A DNA stretch of 64,000 nt, from contig NC_013131.1 of NCBI RefSeq assembly GCF_000024025.1, positions 4,836,001-4,900,000 on the forward strand. The letters run 5' to 3'. Each line of letters starts with the position of its first letter. The first letter of the stretch is position 1. Source of the DNA: Catenulispora acidiphila DSM 44928 (GTDB lineage: Bacteria; Actinomycetota; Actinomycetes; Streptomycetales; Catenulisporaceae). This document shows positions 32,444 through 41,806 of the stretch, in pieces. Below the pieces are notes generated by a model that worked only from the letters and a program-made list of their open reading frames with translations, ran no database searches and was not told the DNA's origin. The position numbers were made by a program, and so were the translations under genes.

Positions 32444-33352
32444 CTACAGCGGCTTAATCATGACTGCGCGTGCGTCTCGGTGGGAGGCAATGACGCGGCG
32501 TCCTACCGTCAGCTCTGATGTGGTCAATACGGCGAGGGGGATCCGCTGGCCGGTGCTGCTGCGGAGCAAGGTCGAGGCGTCGACGCTCAGTGTGGTCGGC
32601 TTGGTCGGCGTGGATGCCTCGTTCTCGATGCGCACTGATGCCGCGTCCACTGCTGCGATGCGTCCGACGATTGCGGCGGGAGCGCCGGGGTTCTGGAAGC
32701 GCACGTCGATGGATAGTCGCAGGGTCTCGCGGGAGCGATTGGGCAGGCCGGTGTGGACCAGTGCCTCGTGCATCAGCACGACGTCGCCGGGTTCGTATGC
32801 CGCGCTTCGCCACAGGCCGTCCAGCGGCGGCAGTTCGTCGACCGGCATGCAGCCCTGGCGGTGGCTGCCGACTGCGACTGCTAAGCCACCGAGATCCTCG
32901 TTGATCGGCATGAGGGGGATCCAGGCGGTGGTCATCTCGAAGCCGGGGTTGAGCAGCGCGTCTTGGTGAATCTGCGTCGTGCCTGCGGGCGGCATGATGC
33001 GGTAGCGCGCCAGGGGAATGAATCCGACTGGCGCGCCGGCGATCGTCGCGAAGAAGGCGGCGATGTCGGGTAGAGCTACCAACTGCTCCCAGAGTCGTTG
33101 CGTGTTCAGCGAATCCTGAAGGCGGCTGTCCTCGCCGGCCGTCAGCGGCATGCCGGTCTGAGCGAGACCCTGTTCGACGACAGTGCGCAGTACCTGCCGA
33201 CCAGTGGCCAGGACCGCCGACTTGTTGAGGACGCCCCGAAAGAACAGGTATCCCTCGTCGTCGAACAGGGCTCGGAGACGCGGCGGATCAGCGAGATGGC
33301 CGTTCGCTTCGCGCAGCCCGGGTATCGAACCGCCAGCCACCGCCGCTGTCAC
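32444..33352 (-). CDS. PhyH-type Fe(II)/2-oxoglutarate dioxygenase in siderophore operon
   Basis: 302 residues. Phytanoyl-CoA-dioxygenase-like fold: LRALFDDEGYLFFRGVL at the N-terminus, the metal motif H-x-D in TTQIHQDALLNPG and the distal His in VLMHEALVHTG, with an Arg following (NRSRETLRLSID) for 2-oxoglutarate. It hydroxylates a small molecule. The start at 33352 (GTG) is 15 nt after the IucA/IucC stop with GGAG 8 nt upstream; longer frames would overlap that gene. PhyH enzymes are not part of the basic desferrioxamine- or aerobactin-type set, so it may tailor the siderophore or its amine precursor. Confidence 0.85.
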   Translation of the reverse strand: MTAAVAGGSIPGLREANGHLADPPRLRALFDDEGYLFFRGVLNKSAVLATGRQVLRTVVEQGLAQTGMPLTAGEDSRLQDSLNTQRLWEQLVALPDIAAFFATIAGAPVGFIPLARYRIMPPAGTTQIHQDALLNPGFEMTTAWIPLMPINEDLGGLAVAVGSHRQGCMPVDELPPLDGLWRSAAYEPGDVVLMHEALVHTGLPNRSRETLRLSIDVRFQNPGAPAAIVGRIAAVDAASVRIENEASTPTKPTTLSVDASTLLRSSTGQRIPLAVLTTSELTVGRRVIASHRDARAVMIKPL

Positions 33353-33366
33353 CGCCACGTCTCCGA

Positions 33367-35160
33367 TCAATCGCGCCTGCCAAAGCGGGCAACGGGATTC
33401 TTCAGCGTTCCGACCAACTGCAGCGCGCTGGACGGATCGGTGAGATCCACCATCTGCTGGTTGTTCCGCAACTGCAGCCGGTTCAGACACGACAAGGCGA
33501 ACTCTGGCGCGAACAGATCGAACTGCTCGAAGCGTTCCGCCAACTCAGGCGTCGAGTCCTGATAGTCGCGAATGCACTCCGCGACCGTCCGCCAGAAGAC
33601 GTCCTCGTCCAGAACCTCGCGCTCGACCAGAACCGCGTTGAGATACCGCAGGAAGCAATCGAACACATCTGTGAAGATCGACAGCAGCCTGACATCCTTC
33701 GGCACGTCCACCCGAATCCGCTCCACGGCGGGTGTCAGCGCCATAGAAGGATCCATCACCGCGATCTCCTCGGCGATGTCCTTGAAGATGACTCGCTCCA
33801 CCGCCCCGTCATCGAGCACCAGGATGACGTTCTCCCCGTGCGGCATGAACACCAGACCATATGCATAGAACGCATGCAGTAACGGCGTCAGATGCGCATC
33901 CACATACCGCCGCACCCACACCTCCGGCGCCAGCCCCGACTCCGCGATCAGCGCCGCAGCCAGCGACCCGCCCTCGCGATCCACGTGCAGCAGGCTCGCC
34001 ATCGTCGCCAACCGCCGTCCCGGCTCCAGCGCCGGCACCGGGCTCTCGCGCCACAGCGCCGCGAGCATCTTCCGATACGGCGATGACTTCTCCGTCGCCG
34101 CCTCGAACTGACGGTGCCGATACCCGACCGCCGCGCGTTCCCGAATCACCGTCAGCCGCGTCCGCTTCAGCACGACATCGCCCGCGATCAGCCCGGCCAG
34201 CCAGTCGTTGATCGCCGGCGTCGCCTCCATGTAGGCCGCCGACAACCCCCGCATGAAGCCCATGTTCAGCACCGACAACGCCGTCTTCACATAGTGCTTC
34301 GACGGATCGCTGGTGTTGAAGAACGTCCGAATGGACTGCTGCGCCAGATGGTCGTCATCGCCCGGACCCAGGCAGACCAGCCGCTGCCGCGCGATGTCCC
34401 CGGCGAACGTCACCGCCAGCTTGTTCCACCACTGCCACGGATGGACCGGGATCAGCAGATAGTCGCTCAGATCCAACCCCAGACCGGTCATCACATCAGT
34501 GAACAGACCCAGCAGCTCCTCGCCGAGCTCCGCCCTGATCAAACTCTCATAATCCGTATCCGCACACGCCGTGAAAACCGCGTGATCACGATGCGCAGCG
34601 ACCCAGATCAGATGGACCGGATGCGCTGCCTCCGGCGCGTACTGCCGGTAGTCGTCGACCCCGAAGCCGATCCGACCGTTCCCCGCGACGAACGTCGGAT
34701 GCCCCTCGGTCATCTCTGTCTCGATCCGCTGGAAGTCAGCGCGCGCCAGCTCCGTCGCCGAGATCGGCGGCTTGCTCAGCTTGTACGCCGTGCTCGCCAG
34801 CGTGGAGCCGATCTCCTCCAAATAGACTGGCAACACTTGATCGCTCAAGCCGAGCGCGCCGCGCATCTCGACGCAGAAGTCTGCGACGTCCACCGGCAGC
34901 GCCTCGCCGCCCGCCCCTAGCCGCTCAATGCTCTCGGCGTCGACCTGCCAGTGGTTCAGCGCCAGCACCTTGGCGGTGAACCGGTACTGAACGCTCTCGT
35001 CGTCGCTGCGCACGACGAACCCGTGCTCGGTGCCGTTCACTCGGTCCGGCGTCAGCAGCCGCTCATGGGAGAACTCTGCGATCGCCTTGCGCAGCAGAAG
35101 CCGGTTGGCACGCTCCCAGTTCTCCGGAGTCAGGTGGCGGACGGCGTCGCGGGGGTTCAC
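33367..35160 (-). CDS. IucA/IucC-family NRPS-independent siderophore synthetase
   Basis: 597 residues. Family blocks: GHPTFVAGNGRIGFGVDDYRQYAPE (ATP-binding), LIPVHPWQWWNKL, KTALSVLNMGFMRGLSAAYME, HGENVILVLDDGAVERVIFKD and the C-terminal FerR/FhuF-like iron-transporter-like part. It couples a carboxylate with an amine or hydroxylamine, using ATP, as DesD/AlcC/IucC do. The GTG at 35160 overlaps the acyltransferase stop (GTGA). With the lysine-decarboxylase-like, hydroxylase and acyltransferase genes it forms a hydroxamate pathway of the desferrioxamine/bisucaberin type. The exact product is unknown. Confidence 0.95.
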   Translation of the reverse strand: MNPRDAVRHLTPENWERANRLLLRKAIAEFSHERLLTPDRVNGTEHGFVVRSDDESVQYRFTAKVLALNHWQVDAESIERLGAGGEALPVDVADFCVEMRGALGLSDQVLPVYLEEIGSTLASTAYKLSKPPISATELARADFQRIETEMTEGHPTFVAGNGRIGFGVDDYRQYAPEAAHPVHLIWVAAHRDHAVFTACADTDYESLIRAELGEELLGLFTDVMTGLGLDLSDYLLIPVHPWQWWNKLAVTFAGDIARQRLVCLGPGDDDHLAQQSIRTFFNTSDPSKHYVKTALSVLNMGFMRGLSAAYMEATPAINDWLAGLIAGDVVLKRTRLTVIRERAAVGYRHRQFEAATEKSSPYRKMLAALWRESPVPALEPGRRLATMASLLHVDREGGSLAAALIAESGLAPEVWVRRYVDAHLTPLLHAFYAYGLVFMPHGENVILVLDDGAVERVIFKDIAEEIAVMDPSMALTPAVERIRVDVPKDVRLLSIFTDVFDCFLRYLNAVLVEREVLDEDVFWRTVAECIRDYQDSTPELAERFEQFDLFAPEFALSCLNRLQLRNNQQMVDLTDPSSALQLVGTLKNPVARFGRRD

Positions 35161-35708
35161 AGGCTCGCTCCTAGGCGCGGGAGGGCAGAGGTGGCGGATT
35201 GGAAGTCGTGCCAGGTGCAGACGCTCAACAGCGCCTGCTTCTCGGGCTTGGCGATCGGGCCGACGACACGGAAGCCGACCGCCGCGTTGAGCGCGTGGAC
35301 CGCGGTGTTGCGCACGTCCGGCTCGACGACCACGCGCAGCGCGTCCGGGTCGGCGAAGATCCACGCCAGCACAGCGGTGATGACCGTACGAGTGAAACCG
35401 TGGACCGGCGTGTCGGTGGGCGCGCACAGGAAGTGCATGCCGACGTCGCCGTCCTCGGGCTCGTACAGCCCGACCAGCTCGACGTGGCCGGGGTCGTAGC
35501 GTTCGGCGAGGAACGCCGGATTTCCGTCAACCAGACCGAGGAACGCTTCGTGATGCGGATGCTCGGATATCCGTCGGTATTCCTCGCGGACCTGCTCGAC
35601 ATCGAAGTCCTGCATCAGCCAGAACGCCGCTTTCGGATGCGTGACCCAGCGATGCAGCATCTCCATCTCGGCGTCGGAATCCACATCGACGGGACGGAAA
35701 CTGATCAT
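35157..35708 (-). CDS. GNAT acyltransferase for N-hydroxylated amine (DesC/IucB-like)
   Basis: 183 residues in the siderophore-acyltransferase group of GNATs: [30 protein letters not shown], then [19 protein letters not shown] and the acyl-CoA-binding region [25 protein letters not shown]. It should acylate the hydroxylamine made by the adjacent N-hydroxylase, giving a hydroxamate. Its start overlaps the hydroxylase stop (ATGA) and its stop overlaps the synthetase start (GTGA). Acetyl versus succinyl donor cannot be told. Confidence 0.93.
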   Translation of the reverse strand: MISFRPVDVDSDAEMEMLHRWVTHPKAAFWLMQDFDVEQVREEYRRISEHPHHEAFLGLVDGNPAFLAERYDPGHVELVGLYEPEDGDVGMHFLCAPTDTPVHGFTRTVITAVLAWIFADPDALRVVVEPDVRNTAVHALNAAVGFRVVGPIAKPEKQALLSVCTWHDFQSATSALPRLGASL

Positions 35709-37003
35709 GTGAGCAGCCCGTCCGGCGCGCCGAACTCCTGGAACGCGATGGTCTTCTCCACCGGGTAGTAGTCCCGGCCGAGCATCTCGCTGATGATCCA
35801 GGAGTTCCGGTACGCGCCCATGCCCAGGTCGGGGGAGGTGATGCTGTGCGTGTGGGTCCCGGCGTTCTGCAGGAAGATCTCGCGGCCGGCGACGTCGATC
35901 GTGTAGTTGCGCGCCACGTCGAAGCGTCCGCCGCCGTCGAAGCGGAGGCGGTCCCGGACCGGTTCGAGAAACGCAGGGACCTGATAGCGATACCCGGTCG
36001 CCAGCACCAGTCCCTGCGTCGCGAGCGAGAAGCCGCGGTCCTGCTCCTCGTGGTGCAGATCGAGCATGTACGTACCGCCGGCCTCGTCGTAGGACGCGCC
36101 GCGCAGCTCGGTGTTGGTCACGAGCCGGGTCGCCACCTGGCCGCGAACGCTCTTGAGGTAGAGAGTGTCGAAGATCTCGTTGATCAGCACCGCGTCGATG
36201 CCCTTGAACAGTCCCTTCTGCTCGGCCTCCAGGCGGTACCTGGTCGCCTCGGGCAGGGCGTGGAAGTAGTCGACGTAGTCCGGCGAGGTCATCTCCAGCG
36301 TGAGCTTGGTGTACTCCAGCGGGAAGAACCGCGGCGAGCGCGTCACCCAGCTCAGGTGGTAGGTGTCGGCTCCGGCGTCGGCGAGCAGGTCCAGGTAGAT
36401 CTCGGCCGCGCTCTGTCCGCTGCCGATGACCGTGATGCTCTCCTTGCTCTGCAGGAGTGCCCGGTTGGCCAGGTAGTCGGCGCTGTGCACGAGGTCTCCG
36501 CCGATTCCGCGGCAGGGTTCTGGGATGTGTGGCGGAGTTCCGGTGCCCAGGACCAGACGCCGCGCGCGGTGTTCGTTGACCGCGCCGTTGTCAGTGCCGA
36601 CGGAATGAACGACATAGCAGCCTTCTGCTTCGTCGTACTCGACACGCGAGACCGTCTGACCGAAGCGGATGGTGCGCAACCGCGCCGCGGCCCAGCGGCA
36701 GTACTCGTCGTACTCGGCGCGGACCGGATAGAAATTCTCCCGGATATAGAAGGGATAGAGCCGCCCTGTCTCCTTCAGGAAGTTGAGGAACGAGTACGGC
36801 GACGTCGGATCGGCCAGCGTGACCAGGTCCGCCATGAACGGCGTCTGAAGCGTCGCGGTCGGCAGCAGCATCCCGGGATGCCAGGCATAGCCGGCTTCGG
36901 GACGGGCTTCCAAGAACAGTCCATTGAGACCCTCGATCGGGTCGGTGAGGCACGCCAGGCCCAGGTTGTAGGGACCGAGCCCGATGGCGATGAAGTCGTG
37001 CAT
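35705..37003 (-). CDS. Lysine/cadaverine N6-hydroxylase (flavin monooxygenase, DesB/IucD-like)
   Basis: 432 residues. FAD site [20 protein letters not shown] site [23 protein letters not shown]-like [15 protein letters not shown] and the ending [22 protein letters not shown] are those of the IucD/SidA/DesB N-hydroxylating monooxygenases. After the decarboxylase upstream, the likely substrate is cadaverine or another diamine. The ATG at 37003 is the family start; it lies 2 nt after the decarboxylase stop. Longer in-frame codons are inside the previous gene. Confidence 0.95.
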   Translation of the reverse strand: MHDFIAIGLGPYNLGLACLTDPIEGLNGLFLEARPEAGYAWHPGMLLPTATLQTPFMADLVTLADPTSPYSFLNFLKETGRLYPFYIRENFYPVRAEYDEYCRWAAARLRTIRFGQTVSRVEYDEAEGCYVVHSVGTDNGAVNEHRARRLVLGTGTPPHIPEPCRGIGGDLVHSADYLANRALLQSKESITVIGSGQSAAEIYLDLLADAGADTYHLSWVTRSPRFFPLEYTKLTLEMTSPDYVDYFHALPEATRYRLEAEQKGLFKGIDAVLINEIFDTLYLKSVRGQVATRLVTNTELRGASYDEAGGTYMLDLHHEEQDRGFSLATQGLVLATGYRYQVPAFLEPVRDRLRFDGGGRFDVARNYTIDVAGREIFLQNAGTHTHSITSPDLGMGAYRNSWIISEMLGRDYYPVEKTIAFQEFGAPDGLLT

Positions 37004-37005
37004 GC

Positions 37006-38532
37006 TCACGAGGTCCTTCTCCGGCGCTCGACGTATTCGGCTGCGTGGTCCGCGATCAGGTCCAGGACGTGCGCGATGTCGTCCACCGTGGTCTCGGGGT
37101 TCAGCAGGGTGAACTTCAGGTAGTGCCGGTCGCCGACCTTGGTCCCGGCGACCAGCGCCGCGCCGGAGGAAGCCAACGCTTCGCGGGCATACAGGTTCGC
37201 GCCGTCGGCCAGGTCCCGCGTCGCGCCCTCCGGCGGCAGGTAGCGGAACACCAGTGTGCTGAGTTGCGAGCGCGTCACCACCTCGAACCGGGGATCGACG
37301 GTGAGCAGGACCCAGGCTTGCGCGGCACGGTCGATGACCTCGTCGAACAGGTCGCCGACGGCGTCCGGACCCATGATCCGCAGCGTCATCCAGAGCTTGA
37401 GCGCGTCGAAGCGGCGCGTGGTCTGGATGCTCTTGTCGACCTGGTTGGGGATGCGCTGCTCGACCATGCGGGCCGGGTTGAGGTAGTCGGCGTGGTAGGT
37501 CGCGTGGGACAGGGTCGCGCGCTCGCGCACCACGAGGGCACTGGAGCTGACCGGCTGGAAGAAGGACTTGTGGAAGTCCACGGTGACCGAGTCGGCGCGC
37601 TCGATGCCGTTGAGCAGAGCGCGCCGGGAGCGGGAGACGAGCAGACCACAGCCATACGCGGCATCGACGTGGAACCAGGCGCCAGAGTCCGCGCACAGCC
37701 TCGCGATCGCCGGCAGCGGGTCGATGGATCCGAAGTCGGTCGTCCCGGCGGTGGCCACGATCGCCATCGGGATGAACCCGGCCCAGCGGCACTGCTCCAG
37801 CTCCCACGCCAGCGCCTGCGGACGCATCCGCTTGCGGGCGTCGGTCTCGACGGTGACCACGGCGTCCGGGCTCAGCCCGAGCATCTTCGCCGACTTGCGG
37901 ACGCTGAAGTGCCCGGCTTCGGAGACGAAGATGCGAAGCCGGTCCATGACGTCGCGGGAGGCGCCGAGCGCCGCTTTCGCCAAGGCTTCTTCCCGAGCCA
38001 GCAGCAGCGCCTGGAAGTTCGACTGGCTGCCGCCGCTGGTGAAGATGCCGTCGGCGGACGTCCCGAAGCCGATCCGTCCGGCGGTCCAGTCGATCAGCCG
38101 GCGCTCGATCAGCGTGCCGCCGGCGCTCTGGTCCCAGGTGTCCAGCGAGGAGTTGACCGCGGTGAGGACCGCCTCGCCGAGCAGCGCCGGGATGACCACC
38201 GGGCAGTTCAGGTGTGCGAGGTAGCGCGGGTGGTGGAAGTAGACGGCGTCGCGCAGGTAGACGTCTTCGAGCTCGTCCAGCGCCGCGGCCGTGTCCTCGA
38301 GCGGACGGTCGAGATCGATGCCTGATATGCCCGGGGTGAGATCGTCGGGGGAGACGCCGGTGAACGGACGATCGGTGCGGGCTATGCGGTCGGCAATGCG
38401 CTCGACGCCGTCGGCCATGGTGTGCCGATAGCGGTCCAGGGTCCGGTCGTTGAACAGGTGGCGGGCGGCGTCATCCACGGTGGGGGAGAAGATGGCGCGC
38501 GCGGTCGCGACGGCGGAGGCCTGAGGGCTCAC
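37006..38532 (-). CDS. PLP-dependent amino-acid decarboxylase (DesA-like)
   Basis: 508 residues. Group II decarboxylase fold: [51 protein letters not shown] (Asp-Ala binding the PLP ring) and the Schiff-base lysine in [14 protein letters not shown]. By context it makes the diamine (lysine to cadaverine, as in desferrioxamine pathways, or ornithine/diaminobutyrate) for hydroxylation. The GTG at 38532 overlaps the upstream SIP stop. Substrate specificity is inferred. Confidence 0.93.
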   Translation of the reverse strand: MSPQASAVATARAIFSPTVDDAARHLFNDRTLDRYRHTMADGVERIADRIARTDRPFTGVSPDDLTPGISGIDLDRPLEDTAAALDELEDVYLRDAVYFHHPRYLAHLNCPVVIPALLGEAVLTAVNSSLDTWDQSAGGTLIERRLIDWTAGRIGFGTSADGIFTSGGSQSNFQALLLAREEALAKAALGASRDVMDRLRIFVSEAGHFSVRKSAKMLGLSPDAVVTVETDARKRMRPQALAWELEQCRWAGFIPMAIVATAGTTDFGSIDPLPAIARLCADSGAWFHVDAAYGCGLLVSRSRRALLNGIERADSVTVDFHKSFFQPVSSSALVVRERATLSHATYHADYLNPARMVEQRIPNQVDKSIQTTRRFDALKLWMTLRIMGPDAVGDLFDEVIDRAAQAWVLLTVDPRFEVVTRSQLSTLVFRYLPPEGATRDLADGANLYAREALASSGAALVAGTKVGDRHYLKFTLLNPETTVDDIAHVLDLIADHAAEYVERRRRTS

Positions 38533-39551
38533 AGAGCTTCCTCCGCGTTCTGCGCGGCTGCTTCAGAGCTTTCGGTTGCTGTGCTTTCGGCTGCGGAGAT
38601 CTTCTCAGTCCGCAGATCCTCCTCGGTCGCACCCAAGCGCCAGTACCCGGAGAACTCCACGAGTCTGCGGTCGATGCCGCGCTCGCCGACCAGGTGGCGT
38701 CGCAGGGTCTTGACCATCCCGGACTCTCCGGCGAGCCAGGCGTACGGCGCTCCGTCGGGGAAGGCCGCGCCCTGAATCTCCTCGATCAGCAAGGCTCCAG
38801 GACGCCGTGCCGTGTCGCGGACCAGCCAGGTGATGTCGGCGTCGGCGGCGCTGACCAGTTCCTGGGTGTCCTTCAGATCCGGGACCTCGATCCAGGCTCG
38901 GGCGCGCAGACCGTCCGGCAGCCATTCCAGGATCGCGGCGGCGGCCGGAAGCGCGGTCTCGTCGGCGGCGATCAGGACCCAGTCGGTCTGCTCCGGTAGC
39001 TGGAAGCCGATACTGCGGTTGTCCGCGAACGCCGGTCCGAGCAGCACGACCCGGTCCCCGGGCACCGCTTCGGCAGCCCAGCGTGACGCCGGTCCAGCCG
39101 GAGTGGACGACGAGTTACCGGTGCCGTGCACCACGAAATCGACGTCCACCTCGTCGTGCTCGCGGTCCTGGGAGCGGACGGTGTAGGAGCGCATGATGGC
39201 CCGCTCGTCCTCCGGCGTCGCCCGCCACTGCGCGAACCAGTCGTCTCCGGCATCGAAGGGGACTGATGGCGCGTACTGTCCCGGCTGCGGGAGGAACAGC
39301 GAGAAGCTCTGGTCCCGGCCGCCGCCGTCGAAATCGCGCAGCTGCTCGCCGCCGAACGTGACGCGGATCATCGACGGTCCCAGCCGCCGGGTGGCGAGCA
39401 CGCGCGCTTGGAAGAAGCGGAATGCGCCGTGCACGAGCGGCGAGGCCGACGCGGTTTCGGCGAACAGCGCTGGGGACGGCGCGACCGAGGAGATCGCCGA
39501 AGCCGCCGCCGAGGCGGCCAGCACCGCGGTCACTGAGGAGGACGAGGTCAT
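38529..39551 (-). CDS. Siderophore-interacting protein (NAD(P)H ferric-siderophore reductase)
   Basis: 340 residues. FAD-binding part RSYTVRSQDREHDEVDVDFVVHG (R-x-Y-T), then GDRVVLLGPAF, the NAD(P)-binding SIP domain VLIAADETALPAAAAILEWLP and AWLAGESGMVKTLRRHLV. It reduces imported ferric siderophore to release iron in the cytoplasm. An Ala/Ser-rich N-terminal extension (about 1-38) and an acidic C-terminal tail (about 315-340) exceed the usual domain. It lies 5 nt after the binding-protein gene in an iron-box operon. Confidence 0.94.
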   Translation of the reverse strand: MTSSSSVTAVLAASAAASAISSVAPSPALFAETASASPLVHGAFRFFQARVLATRRLGPSMIRVTFGGEQLRDFDGGGRDQSFSLFLPQPGQYAPSVPFDAGDDWFAQWRATPEDERAIMRSYTVRSQDREHDEVDVDFVVHGTGNSSSTPAGPASRWAAEAVPGDRVVLLGPAFADNRSIGFQLPEQTDWVLIAADETALPAAAAILEWLPDGLRARAWIEVPDLKDTQELVSAADADITWLVRDTARRPGALLIEEIQGAAFPDGAPYAWLAGESGMVKTLRRHLVGERGIDRRLVEFSGYWRLGATEEDLRTEKISAAESTATESSEAAAQNAEEAL

Positions 39552-39556
39552 GGTCG

Positions 39557-40618
39557 TCAGCTCACCTTCTTCGCATTCTGAATGGCCTTGGCGAGGGTTT
39601 CCAGCAGGGGAGCGGCGCCGGCGTAGGAGAAGCGCGGGACCGCGTCCCAGGGCGTGACCTGGCCGGCCTTCACCGCCGGCAGCGCGTTCCAGGTCGGCTT
39701 GGAGGTCAGCGCGGCGGGCTGCAGGGCGGTGGAGCGGCTGTCGAGCAGGATCAGGTCCGCCGCGTACTTGTCGGCGTTCTCCCAGCTCAGGCTTTCGAAG
39801 TAGTCGCCGGTGTCGAGCTTGTCCGGGACGATGAGGTCCACGCCGAGTTCGGCGAAGTACATCAGGTCGGCGGCGATCTTCGGGTTGGAGGCGTAGAACG
39901 TGTTGGGGCTGCCCGAGGCTGCCAGGACCTTCAGCCCGCCGGCTGCCTTCGCCGCGGTGCGCAGTGTTTCGGCGGCGGTCTCGAAGCGGGTCTTGGCGTC
40001 GGTGACCTTTTTGGCGCTCAGATCCGCGCCGAGGGACTGCGCCAGGTCGGCGTAGCGCTGGATCGGCGTGGGCAGCGAGACCCGCGCCACGTTGATCGCC
40101 ACGCTCGGGGCGAGCTTGGCGATCTGGTCCTTGCTCTCGTCCGGGACGTACCAGAGCGCGCCGGGCTCGTACATGTGCGTGACGAGCAGCTGCGGGTTGA
40201 GTGCGGCGTACTTCTCGACGTTGAACTCGCCCCAGGCGTTGCCCAGCACGCTCACCTTGCCGACGTCGAGGTCCCCGGCCTGCGCGGTCGCCTTGCCGTC
40301 GGGCTGCGTCGTCTCCCCGAAGACGCCGACGATCTGCCGGTCGAGCCCGAAGTCGACGAGCGCGGCGGCGGTGCCGGTGAAGGCGACGACGCGGGTGGGG
40401 GCGGAGGCGGCTTTCACCACCTGCTTCCGGTCGTCGGTGAAGGACCAGGGCCCGGCGGAGCCGGTTTTCGCCGCGGATCCCGAGCCCGACGCAGGGCTCG
40501 AACCGCTGCCGCTGCCGCCGCTCCCGCAGGCTGCGAGGGCGGTGGCGACGGCGCCGCCGCCGACTGCGGCCAGGATGCCGCGACGGGATAAAAGGGAGGA
40601 AGTTGGCGAGTAAGGCAT
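39557..40618 (-). CDS. Iron-siderophore ABC transporter binding lipoprotein
   Basis: 353 residues. The signal peptide has twin Arg (SRRGILAAVGGGAVATALAAC) ending in a lipobox, then a Gly/Ser linker and a FepB/FhuD-type helical-backbone binding fold (about 60-350: RVVAFTGTAAALVDFGLDRQIVG, YAALNPQLLVTHMY, LILLDSRS). It captures the ferric siderophore for the FecCD permeases encoded divergently. It is the first gene of the biosynthesis operon; the iron box is 62-80 bp upstream. Confidence 0.93.
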   Translation of the reverse strand: MPYSPTSSLLSRRGILAAVGGGAVATALAACGSGGSGSGSSPASGSGSAAKTGSAGPWSFTDDRKQVVKAASAPTRVVAFTGTAAALVDFGLDRQIVGVFGETTQPDGKATAQAGDLDVGKVSVLGNAWGEFNVEKYAALNPQLLVTHMYEPGALWYVPDESKDQIAKLAPSVAINVARVSLPTPIQRYADLAQSLGADLSAKKVTDAKTRFETAAETLRTAAKAAGGLKVLAASGSPNTFYASNPKIAADLMYFAELGVDLIVPDKLDTGDYFESLSWENADKYAADLILLDSRSTALQPAALTSKPTWNALPAVKAGQVTPWDAVPRFSYAGAAPLLETLAKAIQNAKKVS

Positions 40619-40679
40619 GAATGTCGCTTTCTCGGGATGGGGAGCGCTTTACCGGGGCAGCGCCCTCGGCTCGACGAAG

Positions 40680-40698
40680 TTAGGTTAGCCTAACCTCA
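40680..40698. promoter_or_regulatory. IdeR/DmdR iron box
   Basis: TTAGGTTAGCCTAACCTCA matches the actinobacterial iron box (TTAGGTTAGGCTAACCTAA) and contains a perfect AGGTTAG-C-CTAACCT palindrome. It lies between the divergent siderophore and uptake operons, 62 bp from one start and 50 bp from the other. It should shut both down when iron is plentiful. Confidence 0.95.
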
Positions 40699-40747
40699 TC
40701 ACTCGCCCCAGGGGGTCGCCCTCCCCGCGTCGATCCGGAGCCCGGTC

Positions 40748-41806
40748 TTGTCCGCCACCGCACCACCGCAGACCCCTGAGACCATCAGTGCGACGCCCCG
40801 CGCCCGACCACCCGGCGCGGTTCGCCTGAGTCGGGGCGCGGGCCTGATCGTCGCGGCCGGGCTGCTGCTCGCCGTGGCCGTCCTCAGCATCTGCCTCGGC
40901 GCGAAGTCGCTCTCGCTCGCCGACGTCTGGCACGGCTTGTCCGACCCGGGCTCCGCGTCCTACACGGTGGTTCATCAGATGCGGCTGCCACGCACGCTGC
41001 TCGGGCTGCTCGTCGGACTGGCGCTGGGACTGGCCGGCGCGGTGATGCAGGCGCTGACCCGCAATCCGCTGGCCGATCCGGGGCTGCTGGGCATCAACGC
41101 CGGTGCGTCGGCCGCGGTCGTCACCTCGATCTGGCTGTTCGGGATCGGGACGTTCGACGGCTACATCTGGTTCGCCTTGGGCGGTGCGGCGATCGCGACC
41201 ACCGCCGGATATCTCGTCGGCGGTGGGCGTTCGGCGACGCCGGTGCGGCTGGCGCTGGCTGGTGCGGCGCTGAACGCCACGCTGTTCTCCTACGTCAGCG
41301 TCGCGATGCTGCTGGACTCCGCGTCGCTGGAGGCGATGCGGTTCTGGACGGTCGGATCGTTGGCGAACGCGACGCCTTCGACGGTCGTCAGGGTTCTGCC
41401 GTTCGTCGCCGTCGGGTTGGTGCTGGCGCTGGGATTGGCCAGGCCGCTCAATGCTTTGGCGCTCGGTGAGGACTCGGCGCGGGCTCTGGGTTCGCGGCCG
41501 ACCGCGGTGCGCGCGGTGGCGATCGTCGCGGTGACGCTGCTGTGCGGGGCGGCGACGGCGGCGTGCGGGCCGATCGTGTTCGTCGGGCTGATGGTGCCGC
41601 ATGTGGTGCGCACCATTACCGGTCCGGACCTGCGGTGGCTGCTGCCGTACTGCGCGGTGCTGGCGCCGGTCGTGCTGCTCGGGGCGGACGTGCTCGGGCG
41701 GATTCTGGCCCGGCCCGGGGAGATCCAGGTCGGGGTCGTGACCAGTGTGGTCGGCGGTCCGGTGTTCTTGTACTTCCTGCGGCGCGCGAAGGCGGTGCGG
41801 GCATGA
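40748..41806 (+). CDS. FecCD-family iron-siderophore ABC permease
   Basis: 352 residues with about nine or ten helices. Family motifs: RLPRTLLGLLVGLALGLAGAVMQALTRNPLADPGLLGINAGA and, near the C-terminus, CGPIVFVGLMVPHVVR (coupling to the ATPase). The TTG at 40748 gives a short N-terminus; GTG/ATG alternatives would remove part of it. Its stop overlaps the next permease start (ATGA). It heads an iron-box-controlled uptake operon. Confidence 0.94.
   Translation: MSATAPPQTPETISATPRARPPGAVRLSRGAGLIVAAGLLLAVAVLSICLGAKSLSLADVWHGLSDPGSASYTVVHQMRLPRTLLGLLVGLALGLAGAVMQALTRNPLADPGLLGINAGASAAVVTSIWLFGIGTFDGYIWFALGGAAIATTAGYLVGGGRSATPVRLALAGAALNATLFSYVSVAMLLDSASLEAMRFWTVGSLANATPSTVVRVLPFVAVGLVLALGLARPLNALALGEDSARALGSRPTAVRAVAIVAVTLLCGAATAACGPIVFVGLMVPHVVRTITGPDLRWLLPYCAVLAPVVLLGADVLGRILARPGEIQVGVVTSVVGGPVFLYFLRRAKAVRA

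Noticed and set aside
40641-40655. GGGGAGCGCTTTACC as a CebR-like cellulose-regulator box
   Set aside because: Only half of TGGGAGCGCTCCCA is matched and the site lies before iron genes; the true control element there is the iron box.
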